Positions 60,457 to 64,000 of a stretch of DNA of 64,000 bases are shown one piece after another. Source of the stretch: an uncultured Alphaproteobacteria bacterium (GTDB taxonomy: Bacteria; Pseudomonadota; Alphaproteobacteria; RF32; CAG-239); contig CAJTMA010000007.1 in the NCBI GenBank assembly GCA_910577205.1, forward strand, positions 1 through 64,000, given 5' to 3'. Position 1 is the first letter of the stretch. The number at the start of each line of letters is the position of its first letter. The translations under genes and the position numbers were made by a program. The notes beneath the pieces were generated by a model. It was given only the letters and a program-made list of their open reading frames with translations, was not told where the DNA came from and searched no databases.

Positions 60457-60487
60457 TTACACGGCAGATTGTGCTTCTGCCGTGTAA
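60457..60487 (-). terminator. Terminator of the glgX-malQ operon
   Basis: TTACACGGCAGA (60457-60468) pairs perfectly with TCTGCCGTGTAA (60476-60487); the minus strand continues AATTTTATC. It lies 31 bases after the malQ stop. Confidence 0.75.
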
Positions 60488-60518
60488 ATATATTTATCAG
60501 AATTGCAAAGCGCCGTTT

Positions 60519-62666
60519 TTACCTTTCGCGGCGGATAGCGTTAATATTGCGGATATAGGCAATATCACTTTCCAGACGTTCCAGGCTGACCGGCAATTTA
60601 CGCCGCCAGTTGGGATGCTTGTCCCTATCTGTTCCCGGCAGGTTTTGCAGCTTTTCAACGTGCAGGATATCTTCCAATTGCGCCAGAAAAACTTTGGACG
60701 CCGTGCGGGCGGCAAAGCGGTGAACCGCCTCTTCTATTCCCTCAGGATAAGCCTGCCCGTAGATATAATTATCTTTGCGCAAGTTGTCTTCCGGCCAACA
60801 ACCGTTATTATCCAAGGCAGATAAAAGTTTCCAGCGGTCAAGTTCCCGTTTATGGTAAGCGCCGTTTTTGTCGTCCTCACTCATTAAACCGAGCGAAGCC
60901 ATGACCTCAATATCATAGCCGAACCACCACATCCGCAGCGGAGCCATGTCATGTGTTCCGACTGACGTAAATGCCGCAACAGGATATTCTGACGGAGAAT
61001 TAAAATCGCCCCAGCCCGCGTCTTTGCGTTCCGCCCAGAGCACGCTCAAAGCAAAGATGTTTTTCTCGGCTAACGTTTCCAGAAAACCTTCCGGCACATT
61101 ACCGATACTTTCGCCGACAATCTGGCACTGATTGCGATAACTTTCGATAGCCACGATGTTAAGCATATCCTTAAAGTTATACATCATGTAAGTTCCCTCT
61201 TCGCCATTATCGGGAATCACATAAAGCCGCATTAAGCCCATTACATGGTCGATACGCAACGCGCCGGCAGAACGCATATTGGCACGGAGAATTTTAATAA
61301 ACGGTTCATAGCAGCGTTCTTTTAACACGTAAGGATTAAACGCGCCAAGACACCATTTTTGCCCTGCCGGGAAGAATGCGTCAGGCGGCGCACCGGCTCC
61401 GACATCTTTGATAAATAAATCATAGTCAGACCAGAGTTCGGCACTGTCTTTGCCGACGCCTACTGCCAAGTCACGATAAAGACCGACTTTTAATCCATAT
61501 TCTTTAACCTTATTGCTGGCTAAATTAAATTGCCTGTCGGCTTCAAACTGCAAATATTTGAAAAAGCGGATACGGTCGGCATATTCTTCGGCAAATTTGC
61601 GTACGGCCGGAGAATACGGATTTTGAAATTCATCTTCCCATGCGCGCCAACCGCCCCAAATATAGGTGCTTTTAATGTCATATAAGGTCTGGAACAGCGC
61701 CAGTTTGTGCAAGTCTTCGCCCTCGGCCTCGACATAAGCGCGGAAAGCCTGCTGGCGTTCGCTGTGCAAATCAGCCATAAAACGTCCGTAAAGTTTTTCC
61801 AGAACGGCAATTTTCAGTGGATAAACTTCACCGTACTGAATCAACTCACTATTACGCAATTCAGTGATTTTATCGTTGATGTCATTTTTATCTTCCGGTT
61901 TAAATTCCGGCACAGCTTCAATATCAATGTAAATCGGATTCAGGTACAAGCGGCTGATAGAGCAATAAGGGCTGGCTTCTTCCGGGTAAGTATGCACCAA
62001 AACGTTTAGCGGGTTCAGGCCGATGATATCTGCGCCGCTGTGTGAACAGACTTTGATGAAATCTGCCAAATCCGTAAAGTCGCCGACACCCCAGTTGCGT
62101 TCGCTGCGCAGAGAATAAAGCTGCAACGCATAACCCCAGATTTTGCCATCTTTCAGGGCTTGGTTTTCATAACAGCACCGGGGCGCTACCGCCAAAGTAC
62201 TCTTGTAACTTTTATCGCCGACTTTAAATGTCAGGTTATAATAGCCGACAGGCAAATCGCCAGTCACCGCCACCAAAAGCTTTACATAAACCGTTTTGCC
62301 GATGGTATAAGTTTCATCCGTCGGATGAACATCAAAAGTCACATCAGAGCGAATGCCCGTATCTTTATTTTCAATTTGCAAAGCAAAAAAACTTTGTGCC
62401 TGATCGGCAGGAATGACTGCGTCAAAATGCAGTTTTCCCTGTTCGACAACATAAATATTTTCCAAAGTTTGCTGCCAGCGGCGCTTGTCAAAATCAGCCA
62501 AGGATTTTTCGACTTCTCCACGATTGCCTGCCTTATATCCCAAACGTTCGGCAATAAAGCGGATAACGCCCTCACTGATTTCATAGTCTTTCTTAGACAT
62601 TCCGGCATCGCTGAATTTAGTGACGATACCAAGTTTGTCCGCCAGTTTTTGCAGCATTTCTTCCAT
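60519..62666 (-). CDS. malQ: 4-alpha-glucanotransferase (GH77, amylomaltase)
   Basis: 715 residues from the ATG at 62666, with AAGGAG seven bases before it; the frame opens upstream at 62711 but would overlap glgX. The GH77 core is clear: WGYALQLYSLRSERNWGVGDF, SPYCSISRLYLNPIYID, the nucleophile region ALRIDHVMGLMRLY (Asp), IVGESIGNVPEG (acid/base Glu) and FTSVGTHDMAPLRMWW (third Asp). The N-terminal ~170 residues are an added domain with starch-binding-like strands. It rearranges maltodextrins during glycogen breakdown. Eleven bases after glgX. Confidence 0.93.
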   Translation of the reverse strand: MEEMLQKLADKLGIVTKFSDAGMSKKDYEISEGVIRFIAERLGYKAGNRGEVEKSLADFDKRRWQQTLENIYVVEQGKLHFDAVIPADQAQSFFALQIENKDTGIRSDVTFDVHPTDETYTIGKTVYVKLLVAVTGDLPVGYYNLTFKVGDKSYKSTLAVAPRCCYENQALKDGKIWGYALQLYSLRSERNWGVGDFTDLADFIKVCSHSGADIIGLNPLNVLVHTYPEEASPYCSISRLYLNPIYIDIEAVPEFKPEDKNDINDKITELRNSELIQYGEVYPLKIAVLEKLYGRFMADLHSERQQAFRAYVEAEGEDLHKLALFQTLYDIKSTYIWGGWRAWEDEFQNPYSPAVRKFAEEYADRIRFFKYLQFEADRQFNLASNKVKEYGLKVGLYRDLAVGVGKDSAELWSDYDLFIKDVGAGAPPDAFFPAGQKWCLGAFNPYVLKERCYEPFIKILRANMRSAGALRIDHVMGLMRLYVIPDNGEEGTYMMYNFKDMLNIVAIESYRNQCQIVGESIGNVPEGFLETLAEKNIFALSVLWAERKDAGWGDFNSPSEYPVAAFTSVGTHDMAPLRMWWFGYDIEVMASLGLMSEDDKNGAYHKRELDRWKLLSALDNNGCWPEDNLRKDNYIYGQAYPEGIEEAVHRFAARTASKVFLAQLEDILHVEKLQNLPGTDRDKHPNWRRKLPVSLERLESDIAYIRNINAIRRER

Positions 62667-62677
62667 ATTTATGCTCC

Positions 62678-64000
62678 TTATTTTTTGATTTCGTAGACCA
62701 GAACGCTCCAAGCCGGAACTTGAATAGTCTGTTCCGCTCCCGCTTTGGCTTCATCCTTAAATTTTGACGAACTGTCGAGCAGCAAATTCCATGTATATTT
62801 TCCATCCATGGCCGGCAGCTTCCACGCCACGTCATTGTAATTGGCATTGAAGATTGCCATCACAAAGCGGCTGCCGGTATAAACGCAATATGACAAAGCC
62901 TTGCGGTTGCCGTCATGCCAGTCCTCAGTCGTAAATTCTGTTCCGCGCTCATTATACCAAGTGATGTCCTTGCAACTGTTTTTAACTGTTTTACCGCAGA
63001 AGAAATGACGGCGGTTAAAGATGCGCAGTTTCTTACGCAGGGCAATAACGCGGCGAATAAATTTAACCAGTTCTTTGTCTTCTTTAGAAATGCCTTCCCA
63101 AGCAATCCAAGTCAGCACATTATCCTGACAATACGGGTTATTATTACCAAACTGAGTATGGGCAAATTCGTCACCGGCCACCATCATCGGCGTCCCGAAA
63201 GACAACAGCAAAGTGCTGGCCAGCGCTTTTAATCGCTGACGGCGGTTTTCCAGTATTATGGCGTTATCAGTTTCACCCTCTGCGCCGGAATTCCAGCTCC
63301 AGTTGCTGTCTGTACCATCCCGGTTATTTTCACCGTTGCTCAAATTATGTTTGCCGTTATAGCTGACCAAATCCTGCAGGCTAAACCCGTCATGGGCCGT
63401 CACAAAATTAACACTGGTCCAGATATCGCGGTTTTGATAATTGAACACATCGCTAGACCCCGCCAATCTACTTGCAAGCTCCGGCGTTTGATACTGATCG
63501 CCTTTCCAAAAGCGGCGGACGGTATCACGATATTTGTCATTCCATTGCGCCCAGCCCGGCGGGAAAGCGCCGACCTGATAACCGCCGTAACCAACATCCC
63601 ACGGTTCTGCAATTAACTTGACTTGGCGGGTTTTGGGATCTTGTCCCGTGGCATACAAAAAGCCGCTGTCGAGTTTAAATTCCATATTCTGACGGCAAAG
63701 AGAAGTTGCCAAGTCAAAACGGAAACCGTCAACGTGCATTTGTTCAATCCAATAACGCAGGGAATCCATCACCAAAGTCAGCACATTGGGGTTTTGAACA
63801 TTAAATGACGCGCCGCAACCGGTGCTGTCATAGTAATAGCGTTTGTTATCAGGATTAAGCGTATAATAAGACGCGTTGTCTATGCCGCGGTAACACAAGG
63901 TCGGGCCCATCTGGTTGCCTTCGCCGGTATGGTTATAGACAACGTCAAGAATAACCTCTATGCCCTTGGAGTGCAGAGTTTTAACCATCTGCTTAAACTC
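62678..64000 (-). CDS. glgX: Glycogen debranching enzyme GlgX, 5' end outside the window
   Basis: The frame is open to the right edge, so at least 440 codons are seen and the N-terminus is missing. GH13 catalytic residues: VDGFRFDLATSL (nucleophile Asp), LIAEPWDVGYGGYQVG (Glu) and FVTAHDGFSLQDLVSYN (second Asp). NGENNRDGTDSNWSWNSGAEG and PMMVAGDEFAHTQFGNNN are GlgX/TreX marks. It removes short branches from phosphorylase-limited glycogen; MalQ downstream handles the products. The ATG at 63988 is internal and is not the start. Confidence 0.93.
   Translation of the reverse strand, partial: EFKQMVKTLHSKGIEVILDVVYNHTGEGNQMGPTLCYRGIDNASYYTLNPDNKRYYYDSTGCGASFNVQNPNVLTLVMDSLRYWIEQMHVDGFRFDLATSLCRQNMEFKLDSGFLYATGQDPKTRQVKLIAEPWDVGYGGYQVGAFPPGWAQWNDKYRDTVRRFWKGDQYQTPELASRLAGSSDVFNYQNRDIWTSVNFVTAHDGFSLQDLVSYNGKHNLSNGENNRDGTDSNWSWNSGAEGETDNAIILENRRQRLKALASTLLLSFGTPMMVAGDEFAHTQFGNNNPYCQDNVLTWIAWEGISKEDKELVKFIRRVIALRKKLRIFNRRHFFCGKTVKNSCKDITWYNERGTEFTTEDWHDGNRKALSYCVYTGSRFVMAIFNANYNDVAWKLPAMDGKYTWNLLLDSSSKFKDEAKAGAEQTIQVPAWSVLVYEIKK

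Noticed and set aside
1..64000. CRISPR arrays, rRNA genes, diversity-generating reverse transcriptase
   Set aside because: I looked for regular repeats, rRNA-like sequence and a reverse transcriptase and saw none in the window.

Overview
The window looks like chromosomal DNA of a flagellated alphaproteobacterium of moderate to low G+C. The evidence is the F1-only ATP synthase cluster (atpHAGDC) next to priA, an AtpD with a Lys/Ala-rich N-terminal extension, an alphaproteobacterial-type L33, a SPOR protein-nagZ-tatA run, and a sigma-54 promoter before a flagellar operon. Families of cysteine-rich secreted proteins suggest one of the poorly described gut Alphaproteobacteria. That placement is inference; there is no rRNA in the window to test it.

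Layout. 1-1085: the end of one Cys-rich secreted protein, a cluster of dispersed repeats and a second small secreted protein. 1096-8394 (minus): atpC-D-G-A-H and priA. 8513-10877: a small membrane protein, xerC, rpmG (55 codons) and two overlapping tiny membrane-protein genes. 11075-12073: an XRE regulator and a purine-rich non-coding stretch with another repeat cluster. 12074-16055 (minus): xthA, rnr and a PDZ-less S41 protease, translationally coupled. 16122-20289 (plus): dgt, then SPOR protein, M50 protease, nagZ and tatA. 21053-22528: a large Cys-rich secreted protein, copy A. 22572-26556: a molybdopterin-binding/MobA-like fusion, two small secreted proteins with Bacteroidetes-like signal peptides, a HAD-fold protein lacking its catalytic residues, and a small conserved gene.

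26.6-33.2 kb is a strikingly AT-rich island ending at a tRNA-Lys. It holds a CD-NTase-like nucleotidyltransferase coupled to a DUF6602/PD-(D/E)xK protein and a small membrane protein, a Panacea-type toxin-antitoxin pair with its promoter and operator, a KAP-type P-loop NTPase and an IS3-family transposase. It reads as a defence island.

33.8-42.3 kb (minus) is a surface-polysaccharide operon: GDP-mannose dehydratase, GDP-fucose synthase, a perosamine-synthase-like aminotransferase, three glycosyltransferases, a WbqC-like protein, a GNAT and a hexapeptide acetyltransferase. Its leader contains an intrinsic terminator. 42.6-47.3 kb (minus): an ABC-F ATPase, an MsbA-like exporter and a divergent PRPP synthetase. 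47.4-52.5 kb: mnmA (+), facing a four-gene minus operon of a degenerate SNF2-like helicase, an IbrA-like PAPS-reductase-family protein, an IbrB-like ParB protein and a LysR regulator. 52.6-58.7 kb: flgI, rod-binding protein, FlgN-like protein, flgK and flgL behind a sigma-54 promoter. 58.8-60.4 kb: copy B of the Cys-rich gene in inverted orientation. 60.5-64.0 kb (minus): malQ and the end of glgX.

The most notable observations are: (1) the inverted ~1 kb copies, in which promoter, signal peptide and Cys-rich stalk are nearly identical while the DUF1566-like tails differ; (2) the NTase-DUF6602-TM operon; (3) the helicase-IbrA-IbrB-LysR operon.
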